DNA from: CALAED01 sp937891035
GTDB taxonomy: Bacteria > Actinomycetota > Actinomycetes > Streptosporangiales > Streptosporangiaceae
DNA: 34,652 nt
NCBI GenBank assembly: GCA_035642125.1
Contig: DASQSZ010000054.1
Span: forward strand, 1-34,652
Reading direction: 5' to 3'
The position numbers and the translations under genes were made by a program. Below are positions 1 through 7,315 of the stretch, in pieces; within the stretch, counting starts at the first letter, position 1; each line of letters opens with the position of its first letter. The notes below the pieces were generated by a model. It did not search any database. It saw nothing but the letters and a program-made list of their open reading frames with translations, and was not told the DNA's origin.

Positions 1-584
1 CCGAACAGCACCCGCCAGCCGATGTCCTTGGGCAGCAGCGAGGTGTCCAGCATCGGGATCGACAGCGCGGCGCCCACCGCGGTGCCGAGCCAGAACGAGC
101 CGTTGATCATGAGATTGACGGTGCCCCGCAGCCGGGCCGGGATGAGCTCGTCGATGGCCGAGTTCACCGCCGCGTACTCGCCCCCGATGCCGGCGCCGGT
201 GAAGAACCGGCAGATCCAAAACCACAGCGCGTTCGGGGCGAAGGCCGTGGCCACGGTCGCCACGAGATAGACCGCGAGTGTGATCAGGAACAGGCGGCGG
301 CGACCGAACCGGTCGGCGAGGTAGCCGAACCCGACCGCCCCGAGGCAGGCGCCGACCACGTAGAAGGTCGCGGCGATGCCGACCTGCGACTCGGTTAACG
401 CGATCCCGCTGCCCTCCTCGGTCAGCCGGGATCCGATCGCCCCCACGATCGTGACCTCGAGCCCGTCGAGGACCCACACCGAGGCGAGCCCGATCAGGAT
501 CAGCCAATGCCAGCGGGCCCAGGGCAGCCGGTCCAGTCGGCTGGGAATGTCAGTTGCAATCGTGCGGTACTGGATATCGCTCAT
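1..584 (-). CDS. MFS transporter, N-terminal part (gene runs off the left edge)
   Basis: The first 194 codons of a major facilitator superfamily permease are visible; the C-terminal half lies outside the window. The protein starts MSDIQYRTIA, and a short cytoplasmic N-terminus leads into a first hydrophobic segment (WLILIGLASVWVLDGLEV). After the second segment comes the classic MFS loop 2-3 signature GYLADRFGRRRLF. The motif RFFTGAGIGGEYAA and the later RLRGTVNLMING are typical of the sugar/aromatic-acid porter branch of MFS. The ATG at 584 is preceded by a weak GGAGG-like stretch. Substrate cannot be told from this half. The 119 nt between it and the next gene contain a GC-rich 13-bp tandem repeat and a T-run but no convincing promoter. 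Confidence 0.9.
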   Translation of the reverse strand, partial: MSDIQYRTIATDIPSRLDRLPWARWHWLILIGLASVWVLDGLEVTIVGAIGSRLTEEGSGIALTESQVGIAATFYVVGACLGAVGFGYLADRFGRRRLFLITLAVYLVATVATAFAPNALWFWICRFFTGAGIGGEYAAVNSAIDELIPARLRGTVNLMINGSFWLGTAVGAALSIPMLDTSLLPKDIGWRVLF

Positions 585-657
585 GGGAGGCCTCGCCGGC
601 CCTCATCGCCTTTTTTGTTGTGGTCAGGGGTTGGCTGGTCGTGGTCCTGTGCGGCCG

Positions 658-695
658 CCGTGCGCGGCGGCCGTGCGCGGCGGCCGTGCGCGCGG
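658..695. repeat. 13-bp GC-rich tandem repeat, about 2.9 copies
   Basis: The unit CCGTGCGCGGCGG occurs at 658-670 and 671-683, with a one-base-shorter copy at 684-695. It lies just downstream (minus strand) of the stop codon of the small membrane protein gene that ends at 704. It may be replication slippage; no function is evident. Confidence 0.85.
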
Positions 696-703
696 CCTCG
701 CCG

Positions 704-916
704 TCAGCCGCGGCGGGGCGCCTGATCGCGCCGGTTGCCCTGCGACGGGCCGCCGTGGATCCGGCCGCCGGCCACCTCACCGCGGTCGGCCTGCTCGCTG
801 ACGGGGCCAAATTGGCGCCGGCGTCGCGCGCCCCGCAGCACGAGCAGGACCCATGCCGCGATGGCGAGCGCGAAGACCACCGGGCCGACGACGAGCCAGA
901 TGCCTGCGCCGGTCAT
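704..916 (-). CDS. small single-pass membrane protein, hypothetical
   Basis: A 70-residue protein with one strong transmembrane segment near the N-terminus (IWLVVGPVVFALAIAAWVLL), followed by an Arg-rich stop-transfer patch (RGARRRR) and a hydrophilic, Gly/Arg-rich tail predicted to be cytoplasmic. The ATG at 916 is chosen because GGAGGT sits nine bases upstream; the GTG at 925 would directly abut that Shine-Dalgarno. It follows the dps-like gene on the same strand with a gap of 37 nt, so the two may be cotranscribed. No family is recognised, and the function is unknown. Confidence 0.6.
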   Translation of the reverse strand: MTGAGIWLVVGPVVFALAIAAWVLLVLRGARRRRQFGPVSEQADRGEVAGGRIHGGPSQGNRRDQAPRRG

Positions 917-953
917 CGGGTCCACACCTCCATATCTTCTTTCAGTGAAGTGC

Positions 954-1445
954 TCAGGCGCCGCCCGCCGGGCGATCGGCGAGTTGCACCTCGAACATCC
1001 AGGCCTGCTTTTCGAGGTCCCTGGCGATGTCGATGAAGATGTCCTGCGTCACCGGATCGGCCTCGGCGGTCTCGTCGATGCGCTGACGCACCCGAGCGAC
1101 GATCGTGCGCAGCAGCGTGATCATGCTCCGGACGCCGTCGGTGTCCTTGATCCAGCCGCTTTTGACGCCCGGGACGTTGGACTCGGCTGCGACGGTCTTG
1201 GCGCGGCCGTCCGGGCTGACCCCGATGGCCGCCGCCCGCTCGGCCACGATGTCGGTGTGGTTGCGGGCGAGGACCACGACCTCGTCGAGCTGGAGATGCA
1301 CGGAGCGGAAGTGGCTCCCGGTCAGGTTCCAGTGCGCCTGCTTGGCGACCAGCGTGAGGTCGATGAGATCGATGAGCGTGTTTTGCAGCGTCTCGCCGGT
1401 GACCTTGAGCGCGTCATCCGGGAGCGGACTCTTGACGACTGTCAT
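954..1445 (-). CDS. dps: Dps-family DNA-protecting ferritin-like protein
   Basis: A 163-residue protein of the usual Dps length. Dps proteins form dodecamers that oxidise Fe2+ with hydrogen peroxide, store the iron and often coat DNA in stationary phase. The diagnostic ferroxidase segment is present: KQAHWNLTGSHFRSVHLQLDEV contributes the conserved His, Trp and HxxxD/E pattern shared between dodecamer subunits (about residues 34-55). The C-terminal helix ends DLEKQAWMFEVQL, as in actinobacterial Dps. The ATG at 1445 has AAGGGGAG upstream. The divergent intergenic region (1446-1654) contains a perfect palindrome at 1561-1584, and a weak SigB-like match lies at 1507-1531. The setting among stress genes fits its role. 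Confidence 0.93.
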   Translation of the reverse strand: MTVVKSPLPDDALKVTGETLQNTLIDLIDLTLVAKQAHWNLTGSHFRSVHLQLDEVVVLARNHTDIVAERAAAIGVSPDGRAKTVAAESNVPGVKSGWIKDTDGVRSMITLLRTIVARVRQRIDETAEADPVTQDIFIDIARDLEKQAWMFEVQLADRPAGGA

Positions 1446-1506
1446 CGTGCGAACTCCCCTTCATGTCGAGATCTGCACGTCTCTAGATCCCGTGCCCACG
1501 AGAAGC

Positions 1507-1531
1507 CGACCCATTCGTCTCCGGGAGAGCC
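1507..1531 (-). promoter_or_regulatory. weak SigB/SigF-type promoter candidate for dps
   Basis: Reading on the minus strand, GGCT, a 15-nt spacer and GGGTCG occur 62 nt before the dps start. It fits only the loose GNNT-N14..16-GGGT form; the -10 lacks the usual A, so this is the least certain member of the set. Confidence 0.25.
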
Positions 1532-1560
1532 TCCACGTCCATTTTGGGCTGATGATCGCC

Positions 1561-1584
1561 CCGATTTCGGCCATCCGAAATCGG
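1561..1584. promoter_or_regulatory. perfect 10-bp inverted repeat (candidate operator)
   Basis: CCGATTTCGG, a four-base spacer CCAT, and CCGAAATCGG form an exact palindrome in the region between two divergent genes, dps and the small membrane protein at 1655. Since no gene ends here, it is unlikely to be a terminator. It lies six bases upstream of the -35-like GTTT at 1591, a good position for a regulator. Confidence 0.5.
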
Positions 1585-1590
1585 TGGCCG

Positions 1591-1615
1591 GTTTCTTCGT
1601 CGCGGCGCCGGGCAG
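1591..1615 (+). promoter_or_regulatory. SigB/SigF-type promoter candidate
   Basis: GTTT (1591-1594), 15-nt spacer, GGGCAG (1610-1615), ending 39 nt before the GTG start at 1655. It matches the GTTT/GNNT-N14..16-GGG(T/C)A pattern of the SigB/SigF family and is identical in both boxes and spacer length to the site at 17731-17755. Confidence 0.55.
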
Positions 1616-1654
1616 GCGCGTGGCCACGGTTCACCGATCGAAAGGAGACCCATC

Positions 1655-1837
1655 GTGGCGGTCCGCGTTCGTGGAAGTACGGGCTTGCTCGGGCTGATCT
1701 GGGTCATCGTCGGCGTCGTCATCGCGTGGATGCACGACTACATCACCGTTGATCTGCTGCGGCGGCTGATCGCCGCGGCGCTCGCGATATTGCTGTGGTT
1801 CCTCGTGCTCCTTGGCGTCGACCTGCACCTGCGTTGA
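1655..1837 (+). CDS. small two-pass membrane protein, hypothetical
   Basis: A 60-residue, mostly hydrophobic protein. Two predicted membrane segments (LLGLIWVIVGVVIAWMH and LLRRLIAAALAILLWFLVLL) are separated by a short loop with acidic and basic residues (HDYITVDLLRR). The GTG start has a clear AAAGGAG eight or nine bases upstream. Small membrane proteins of this layout are common in actinobacteria, but no biochemical function is known to me. A SigB-like promoter candidate lies at 1591-1615, and dps is divergent, which suggests a stress-induced envelope protein. Confidence 0.75.
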   Translation: MAVRVRGSTGLLGLIWVIVGVVIAWMHDYITVDLLRRLIAAALAILLWFLVLLGVDLHLR

Positions 1838-1870
1838 CGCCGGTGCGGCGGCGGCCCGGCGTACGCGGGG

Positions 1871-1996
1871 TCAGCCGAGCTCGGCGAGCAGTTCGGCGAG
1901 GTGCGTCGGCCGCGCCCGCGTGCCGGCCGTGATCTGGGTGCGGCAGGAAAGCCGTCGGCGAGGATCGCCGTACCCGGATCGGCCGCCCGCACGTCG
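1871..1996 (-). pseudogene. remnant of an FAD-linked/Fe-S oxidoreductase C-terminus, frameshifted
   Basis: Read on the minus strand, one frame gives VRAADPGTAILADGF. A second frame, entered if one T is restored in the run TTTCC, continues SCRTQITAGTRARPTHLAEL to a stop at 1871. Joined, this matches the C-terminal signature of large FAD-linked oxidase/Fe-S oxidoreductases (typically V.AADP.TL.LADGFSCRTQI...HLAEVLA). Nothing upstream resembles the rest of the family: the frame runs straight into a 15-bp tandem repeat and then unrelated sequence. This looks like a decayed gene end. A sequencing error could explain the frameshift but not the missing body. Confidence 0.6.
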
Positions 1997-2048
1997 GCAT
2001 CGAGCACGTCGGCATCGAGCACGTCCGCATCGAGCACGTCGGCATCGA
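1991..2048. repeat. 15-bp tandem repeat, four copies
   Basis: The unit ACGTCGGCATCGAGC starts at 1991, 2006, 2021 (one mismatch) and 2036 (last copy diverges at its end). On the minus strand it would encode repeated DADVL directly in front of the oxidoreductase remnant. On the plus strand it falls in the leader region of the TPP enzyme gene, upstream of its putative promoter at 2075. Confidence 0.85.
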
Positions 2049-2074
2049 CGCCGGCCCGCGTACCCGCTCGGCAC

Positions 2075-2098
2075 GTTTCAACCAAATCCCAGGGGAAG
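2075..2098 (+). promoter_or_regulatory. SigB/SigF-type promoter candidate for the TPP enzyme
   Basis: GTTT (2075-2078), 14-nt spacer, GGGAAG (2093-2098), ending 51 nt before the ATG at 2150. The -10 deviates from GGGTA at one position, so confidence is moderate. Confidence 0.4.
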
Positions 2099-2149
2099 GG
2101 CCCCATCAGGGGATGTCCCCGTGCCGTACCGACGAAAGAAGGAGTGACG

Positions 2150-3931
2150 ATGTCCCGCACCGTCGGCGATTACCTGCTCGAACGGCTGCGTGAGTGGGGA
2201 GTGGAACAGGTGTTCGGGTACCCGGGGGACGGCATCAACGGGATCCTCGCCGCCCTGGGCCGGGCCGACGACAAGCCGCGCTTCATCCAAAGCCGGCACG
2301 AGGAGATGTCGGCCTTCCAGGCCGTTGGCTATGCGAAGTTCAGCGGCCGGCCGGGCGTCTGCCTGGCCACCAGCGGTCCGGGCGCCATCCACCTGCTCAA
2401 CGGCCTGTACGACGCCAAGCTCGACCACGTTCCCGTCGTCGCGATCGTGGGCCAGACGGCCCGCTCGGCCATGGGCGGCAGCTACCAGCAGGAGGTCGAC
2501 CTGCTGTCGCTGTTCAAGGACGTGGCGAGCGAGTACGTCCAGATGGCGACGGTGCCGGCCCAGCTGCCCAACCTGATCGACCGGGCGCTGCGCATCGCCC
2601 TGGCCCAGCACGCCCCCACCTGCGTGATCATCCCGTCCGACCTGCAGGAGGAGCCGTACGAGGAGCCGTCGCACGCGTTCAAGAACGTTCCTTCGTCGGC
2701 GCCCGGCTACACCAGGCCGGTGACGTGGGCGCCCGACACCGAGATCGGGCGCGCGGCCGATGTGCTCAACGCCGGCTCGAAGGTGGCGATCCTCGTCGGC
2801 CAGGGCGCCAGAGGGGCCGCGTCTGAGGTCATGGAGGTGGCCGAGCTGGCCGGGGCCGGCGTCGCCAAGGCGCTGCTCGGCAAGGACGTGCTGCCCGACG
2901 ACCTGCCCTACGTGACCGGCGCGATCGGGTTGCTCGGCACTCGCCCGTCCTATGAGCTCATGCGCGATTGTGACTCGCTGCTGATCGTCGGGTCGAACTT
3001 CCCCTACACCCAGTTCCTGCCGGAGTTCGGCGCGGCCAGGGCGGTGCAGATCGACGTGGACGGGCGCCTCGTCGGGATGCGCTATCCGACCGAGGTCAAC
3101 CTCGTCGGCGACGCCGCTGAAACGTTGCGTTCGATGATCCCCAGGCTGCGGCGCAAGGAGGACCGGTCCTGGCGGGAGACGATCGAGCACAACGTCGCCC
3201 GCTGGTGGCAGACCGTCGAGCGGCAGGCCAAGGTCGAGGCCAACCCCATCAACCCGATGCTGCTGTTTTGGGAGCTGTCGGCGCGGCTGCCGGACAACGC
3301 GATCGTGGTCGCGGACTCGGGGTCGGCGGCCAACTGGTACGCCCGCGACCTGAAGTTCCGGGCCGGCATGCGGGGTTCGCTGTCCGGCACCCTGGCCACG
3401 ATGGGCTGCGGTGTGCCGTACGCGATCGGCGCGAAGTTCGCCCACCCCGATCGCCCGGCCCTGGCCCTCGTCGGCGACGGCGCCATGCAGATGAACGGCC
3501 TCGCGGAGCTGATCAGCATCCGGCGGTACTTCCCGGACTGGACCGACCCGCGGCTGATCGTCGCCGTGCTCCACAACAACGACCTCAACCAGGTCACCTG
3601 GGAGCTGCGGGCGATGGGCGGCGCCCCGAAGTTCGAGGAGTCGCAGAACCTGCCCGAGGTGCCGTACGCGGAGTTCGCGCGGTCGATCGGCCTCGAGGCC
3701 ATCACGGTCGACGCGCCGGAGAACATCGGCCTGGCCTGGGACCAGGCGCTGGGCGCGGACCGGCCCGTCGTGCTCGATGTGCGCTGCGACCCCGACATTC
3801 CGCCGATTCCGCCGCACGCCGAGTTCGAGCAGCTCAAGGACGCGGCCGAAGCCGTCATCAAGGGCGATCCCGACCGGGTCGGCGTCGTCAAGAAGGGCCT
3901 CAAGACCAAGGCCCAAGAGCTGTTCCGCTGA
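2150..3931 (+). CDS. thiamine-diphosphate-dependent enzyme, pyruvate oxidase/dehydrogenase-like
   Basis: A 593-residue member of the POX/acetolactate-synthase superfamily, of the usual length. The N-terminal PYR domain carries the catalytic Glu in RHEE (about residue 51) and the FGYPGDGING and SGPGAIHLLNG motifs. The central Rossmann-like domain follows, and the C-terminal PP domain has the ThDP/Mg motif starting GDGAMQMNG (residues 442-450) and ending HNNDLNQ. The family converts pyruvate to acetate or acetyl phosphate with quinone or oxygen as acceptor, or forms acetolactate; which reaction applies here is not certain. The ATG at 2150 is preceded by AAGGAG; an open frame extends further upstream, but it crosses a tandem repeat and has no homology. 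A DUF6158 gene follows 29 nt downstream and is probably cotranscribed. Confidence 0.9.
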   Translation: MSRTVGDYLLERLREWGVEQVFGYPGDGINGILAALGRADDKPRFIQSRHEEMSAFQAVGYAKFSGRPGVCLATSGPGAIHLLNGLYDAKLDHVPVVAIVGQTARSAMGGSYQQEVDLLSLFKDVASEYVQMATVPAQLPNLIDRALRIALAQHAPTCVIIPSDLQEEPYEEPSHAFKNVPSSAPGYTRPVTWAPDTEIGRAADVLNAGSKVAILVGQGARGAASEVMEVAELAGAGVAKALLGKDVLPDDLPYVTGAIGLLGTRPSYELMRDCDSLLIVGSNFPYTQFLPEFGAARAVQIDVDGRLVGMRYPTEVNLVGDAAETLRSMIPRLRRKEDRSWRETIEHNVARWWQTVERQAKVEANPINPMLLFWELSARLPDNAIVVADSGSAANWYARDLKFRAGMRGSLSGTLATMGCGVPYAIGAKFAHPDRPALALVGDGAMQMNGLAELISIRRYFPDWTDPRLIVAVLHNNDLNQVTWELRAMGGAPKFEESQNLPEVPYAEFARSIGLEAITVDAPENIGLAWDQALGADRPVVLDVRCDPDIPPIPPHAEFEQLKDAAEAVIKGDPDRVGVVKKGLKTKAQELFR

Positions 3932-3960
3932 TAGAGGAAGCCGCTAGAGGAAGGGGACCG

Positions 3961-4221
3961 ATGAGCTTGGAAGCCGACCGCGGAGTGGATCCGGCCGAGC
4001 TGAGCGAAGAGGACCTGATGCGCGAGCTCGGGCACCTGTACGACACCCGCATGGACGCGCTGCGCCATGCGGCCGACCAGGCGCTCGACGAGCACACCCA
4101 CCGGATGACGCTGATGGAAGAGGAATACCTGCGGCGGCATCCGGACCGGGAGGTCGCTCCGGAGCGGATGCGGGAGGGCGCGCGGGCGGCCAGGGACGCC
4201 GGCGCCCGTCCGTCCCCGTGA
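3961..4221 (+). CDS. DUF6158-family small protein
   Basis: An 86-residue, charged, helical protein. The core LSEEDLMRELGHLYDTRMD, then HAADQALDEHTHRM and EEEYLRRHPDREVAPER, follows the pattern I know for actinobacterial DUF6158 proteins. No membrane segment or signal peptide is visible. The ATG at 3961 has GAGGAAGGGG upstream. It sits 29 nt after the TPP enzyme and likely shares its transcript. A 17-bp direct repeat spans its stop codon, and a strong hairpin terminator follows at 4272. The function is unknown. Confidence 0.8.
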   Translation: MSLEADRGVDPAELSEEDLMRELGHLYDTRMDALRHAADQALDEHTHRMTLMEEEYLRRHPDREVAPERMREGARAARDAGARPSP

Positions 4222-4240
4222 CCAGTCCGTCCCCGTGACC
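4208..4240. repeat. 17-bp direct repeat spanning the DUF6158 stop codon
   Basis: GTCCGTCCCCGTGACC occurs at 4208-4223 and 4225-4240. Each copy contains TGA; the first TGA is the stop of the DUF6158 gene, and the second lies in another frame. Confidence 0.85.
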
Positions 4241-4271
4241 GGCCGTTGACACCGGCCGGAGCGAGACCAGG

Positions 4272-4320
4272 CCCCGGGCGGCGCGGAGCGTTGGGGGTGC
4301 GCCCGCCGCCCGGGGTCTTT
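4272..4320. terminator. hairpin terminator between convergent genes
   Basis: CCCCGGGCGGCG (4272-4283) pairs perfectly with CGCCGCCCGGGG (4304-4315), followed by TCTTT. It lies between the DUF6158 gene (plus) and the DUF3140 gene (minus). Confidence 0.75.
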
Positions 4321-4336
4321 CGCGCTTCGACGTGGC

Positions 4337-4681
4337 TCAGCCGGGCTTGAGCGGATCGTGTCCGACGTTCATCAGCGAGTGCCGCCACTCGTCGTCCCGC
4401 TCGCCGTCGGCGGGCGGGTTCGCCTTGCGCTCGGCCACGTAGTCGGCCACCCGTTCCATCACGGCGAGGTCGTCGGGCGTGAGGTCGACCTTGCGCTTGC
4501 GCAGCAGCCGCACCACCTTCGTACCGAGATCTGGCAGCTCAAGACGGGGATCGGCGGGCATGGCCGTCTCGCCGGACGCGTCGGTGAGCAGCCAGGTCCG
4601 CAGCTCCTCCGATGTCATGTTGACGGTCGCGTGAAACTCCTGCCACAAGAGTTCGACGTCGGCCTGTTCGCTGTCGGTCAC
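4337..4681 (-). CDS. DUF3140 domain protein
   Basis: A 114-residue protein matching the DUF3140 pattern. The early segment LLWQEFHATVNMTSEELRTWL is followed by a central RLLRKRKVDLTPDDLAVMER helix pair and the C-terminal signature EWRHSLMNVGHDPLKPG; the SLMNxGHDPLK ending is characteristic. The family is known from actinobacteria and often described as associated with DNA-binding or stress contexts; its biochemistry is unclear. GTG at 4681 is preceded by AAGGAG with a seven-base spacer. It lies 65 nt downstream of the HhH-GPD gene on the same strand, so the two may form an operon. Confidence 0.82.
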   Translation of the reverse strand: MTDSEQADVELLWQEFHATVNMTSEELRTWLLTDASGETAMPADPRLELPDLGTKVVRLLRKRKVDLTPDDLAVMERVADYVAERKANPPADGERDDEWRHSLMNVGHDPLKPG

Positions 4682-4746
4682 AACGTTCTCCTTTTGGGGT
4701 TGTCGCTCGCCGGACGCGCCTGACCCGGGCGGGCCGGCCGGGCGCC

Positions 4747-5388
4747 TCACGTGGCGGCCGCGGTGACCTTGTCGGCGAGCTTTTTGTCGCGGGCGACGCG
4801 GGTGAGCGCGGCGGCGAACCGGTCGAGGTCGCCGCGCCGGACGGTGCCGGCGAGTTTGTCGGCGGACGTGGGCAGGCCGACGCGGCGCGCGCCGTCGATG
4901 GTCACCTTGTCCAGGTAGGGAGCCAGCCACGTCCACACGGCCTGGACCTCGCGGCAGAAGATGTCCGCGCCGGTCGGGCCGACCCCGGGGAAGCGCTGCA
5001 GCTGCTCGCGCAGCCGGGCGGGGTCGCCGCCCGCCGCCTTGGCGAGCTTGCGCAGGTCACCGCCATAGTCGTCGATGACCTGCTGCGCCATCCGGCCCAG
5101 CCGGGTCGAGGTGCTCTCGTCATAGCGCACGTAGTGGCCTCTACCGAGTGCGTCGACCCGGTCCTGCCAGCTCAGCTTGGCCATCCCGGCCGCCGTGCCG
5201 CCGCCGGCCGCGAACAGCTCGCGGGCCGCGGCGACCGCGATCGAGGAGTTGATGCGGGTGCTCAGCAGGTTCGCGAGCACCAGCAGCCGAAACAACGGCG
5301 CCGGCTGGTCCTTGAGCTTGATGCCGGCCTCGTCGGCATAGGTGCGCCCGGCCTCCCGAAGCAACGTGGGAACGAGTTCCTTCGCCAT
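4747..5388 (-). CDS. HhH-GPD superfamily endonuclease III-like protein
   Basis: A 213-residue protein with a helix-hairpin-helix core LQRFPGVGPTGADIFCREVQ around residues 140-160, followed by AVWTWLAPYLDKV. This fits the endonuclease III/HhH-GPD DNA glycosylase fold, whose members remove damaged bases. The usual C-terminal four-cysteine Fe-S cluster is absent, and the catalytic Lys/Asp of Nth is not obvious: the expected LPGVGxxTA..D region is instead FPGVGPTGADIF. Glycosylase activity is therefore an inference. The ATG at 5388 has a full AGGAGGTG Shine-Dalgarno. It follows the transketolase gene (gap 66 nt) and precedes DUF3140, both on the same strand. Confidence 0.78.
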   Translation of the reverse strand: MAKELVPTLLREAGRTYADEAGIKLKDQPAPLFRLLVLANLLSTRINSSIAVAAARELFAAGGGTAAGMAKLSWQDRVDALGRGHYVRYDESTSTRLGRMAQQVIDDYGGDLRKLAKAAGGDPARLREQLQRFPGVGPTGADIFCREVQAVWTWLAPYLDKVTIDGARRVGLPTSADKLAGTVRRGDLDRFAAALTRVARDKKLADKVTAAAT

Positions 5389-5454
5389 AGTGATCCACCT
5401 CCTCTGCGGAACCATGTCCGGTTCGGGCGCCTTCATGCGGCCGGCGGCGCCCCC

Positions 5455-7305
5455 CTACAGGCTGGTCAGCCGCCGGGCGGAGGCGGCGATGGCGTCCGCG
5501 TCGATGCCCGCGTTGCGCAGCTGCTGGTCGCGCGTCGCCGACGCGGGCATGGAGCCGACGGCCAGCCTGGCGAGGCGGACGGGCGAGTCGGCGGCGCAAA
5601 CGGCGGACTGGACTGCCTCACCGAGGCCGCCCTCGGGCCGATGGTCTTCGACGGTGACGATCCGGCCCGTTGCCGCCGCCGCGGCGAGCAGGGTGTCCGC
5701 GTCGATCGGCTTGATCGAGTAGGCGTCGATGACCCTCGTGGCGATGCGGTCGCCCATGAGCTTGTCGGCGGCGCGCAGCGCCTCGTGCACGGTGATGCCG
5801 GCGGCGACGATTGTGACTTCGTCGTCGGGGGAGCCGCGCACGGTCTTGCTGCCGCCGATCTCGAACGTCTCCTCGGCCGCGTAGAGCACCTCGGTGTCGT
5901 CCCGGGTGGTCCGCAGGTAGCTGATCCCCGGGTGTCCGGCCATCGCCGCGGTGAGCGCGGCGGCGCTGTTGCCGTCGCACGGGTACAGCACCGTGCTGCC
6001 GTGGACGGCGCGCAGCGCGGCGATGTCCTCCAGGCCCATCTGCGACGGCCCGTCCTGGCCGATCGAGACGCCGGCGTGGGAGCCGGCGAGGTTGAGGTCG
6101 ATGCCGCTGATGGACGCCATCCGGATGAAGTCGTAGGCCCTGCTGAGGAAGGCGGCGAACGTCGCGGCGTACGGCGTCCAGCCGCGCACCGCGAGACCGA
6201 CCGCCGTCGCGATCATCTGCTGCTCGGCGATGTAGCACTCGACGAACCGGTCGGGGTACTCCTCGGCGAACAGGCCGGTGCGCGTTGAGTCGCTCACCTC
6301 TCCGTCGAGCACGATCACGTCGGGCCGCGCCGCGCCCATCGCCCGCAGCGCCTCGCCGAAGGCGGTCCTGGTCGCGATGGACGACCTCGGCTCATACGAC
6401 GGCAGCCGCGGCGGCCCGGGACGCGCGCCACGGGGCGGGGACGACGGCTCGCCGGCCGGCTCGCGCACCCGCACCCGAAGGTCGCGCCGGCCGCCGAGCT
6501 CGGCCACCGCCTCATCCACGTCCGGCAGCGGCTTGCCGTGCTTGCCGTCGACGTCCTCGACCGCCGCCACGCCCCGGCCCTTGCGCGTCCTCGCCAAGAT
6601 CGCGACAGGCCGCATCGGATCGGCGGTCGCGTGCGCGTAGGCCTTGTCGATGGCCGGAAGATCGTGCCCGTCGATCTCCACGACCTCCCAGCCGAAGGCG
6701 GCGATCCGGCGCGCGTGGGCGCCCAGGTTCCAACCGTGCCGGGTGGGCCCGCGCTGGCCGAGCCGGTTCACGTCGACGATCGCGGTGAGGTTGCCGAGCC
6801 GCTCGTGCCCGGCGTACTCGAACGCCTCCCACATCGAGCCCTCCGCCAGTTCGCTGTCGCCGCACAGCACCCAGACGTGGTAGGGATGCCGATCGAAGCG
6901 CCGGCCGGCAGTCGCCACCCCGGCGCCGATGGGCAGCCCCTGGCCCAGCGAGCCGGTCGCCACGTCGACCCATGGCAGGCGCGGAGTCGGGTGGCCTTCG
7001 AGCCGGCTGCCGTCGGTGCGGAAACCGAGCAACTCGTCGTCGTCGATGGCGCCGACGGCCTTGTAGATCGCATACAACAGCGGCGAGGCGTGCCCCTTGG
7101 AGAAGATCAGGTGATCGCCACGCGGATCGTCCGGGCGGGCGAAGTCGTAGCGCAGGTGCCGCGTGATCAGTACGGCCATCAGGTCGGCCGCGGACATCGA
7201 CGACGTAGGGTGGCCCGAGCCGGCGGCACCGGAGGCGCGCACCGCGTCGACCCGCAACTGCCGGCCCAGCTCGGCCAGCATGGCGTTGTCCATATCGGTT
7301 CCCAT
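5455..7305 (-). CDS. tkt: transketolase, both halves in one chain
   Basis: About 616 residues. The N-terminal half has the ThDP-binding features SGHPTSSMSAADLM, FSKGHASPLLYA, TGSLGQGLP and the GDSELAEGSMWEA motif, and ends with HGKPLPDVDEA. A Pro/Gly-rich linker leads to the pyrimidine domain (LDGEVSDSTRTG, FVECYIAEQQM, FAAFLSRAYDFIRM) and the C-terminal domain (VEDHRPEGGLGEAV). Transketolase moves two-carbon ketol units in the non-oxidative pentose phosphate pathway; this single-chain form resembles the shorter actinobacterial and animal-type enzymes. The ATG at 7305 is chosen; the ATG at 7293 with GGGA upstream is an alternative, and a TTG further out is unlikely. A SigB-like promoter candidate lies immediately upstream (7316-7340). 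Confidence 0.92.
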   Translation of the reverse strand: MGTDMDNAMLAELGRQLRVDAVRASGAAGSGHPTSSMSAADLMAVLITRHLRYDFARPDDPRGDHLIFSKGHASPLLYAIYKAVGAIDDDELLGFRTDGSRLEGHPTPRLPWVDVATGSLGQGLPIGAGVATAGRRFDRHPYHVWVLCGDSELAEGSMWEAFEYAGHERLGNLTAIVDVNRLGQRGPTRHGWNLGAHARRIAAFGWEVVEIDGHDLPAIDKAYAHATADPMRPVAILARTRKGRGVAAVEDVDGKHGKPLPDVDEAVAELGGRRDLRVRVREPAGEPSSPPRGARPGPPRLPSYEPRSSIATRTAFGEALRAMGAARPDVIVLDGEVSDSTRTGLFAEEYPDRFVECYIAEQQMIATAVGLAVRGWTPYAATFAAFLSRAYDFIRMASISGIDLNLAGSHAGVSIGQDGPSQMGLEDIAALRAVHGSTVLYPCDGNSAAALTAAMAGHPGISYLRTTRDDTEVLYAAEETFEIGGSKTVRGSPDDEVTIVAAGITVHEALRAADKLMGDRIATRVIDAYSIKPIDADTLLAAAAATGRIVTVEDHRPEGGLGEAVQSAVCAADSPVRLARLAVGSMPASATRDQQLRNAGIDADAIAASARRLTSL

Positions 7306-7315
7306 ATGAGGCCGG

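Noticed and set aside
1991..2048. CRISPR-like array
   Set aside because: The units are 15 bp, contiguous and without unique spacers; it is a simple tandem repeat.
1901..2149. N-terminal extension of the TPP enzyme by 83 codons
   Set aside because: It would translate the tandem repeat and oxidoreductase remnant in an unrelated frame; a good AAGGAG precedes the ATG at 2150 and the family starts there.
2078..3916. Very long open reading frame on the minus strand opposite the TPP enzyme
   Set aside because: It has no recognisable domain, is rich in Arg/Gly/Asp/His, and is the usual antisense shadow of a high-GC gene; the plus strand has clear catalytic motifs and a Shine-Dalgarno.
5134..6288. 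Plus-strand frame opposite transketolase
   Set aside because: Antisense shadow; transketolase motifs on the minus strand are unambiguous.
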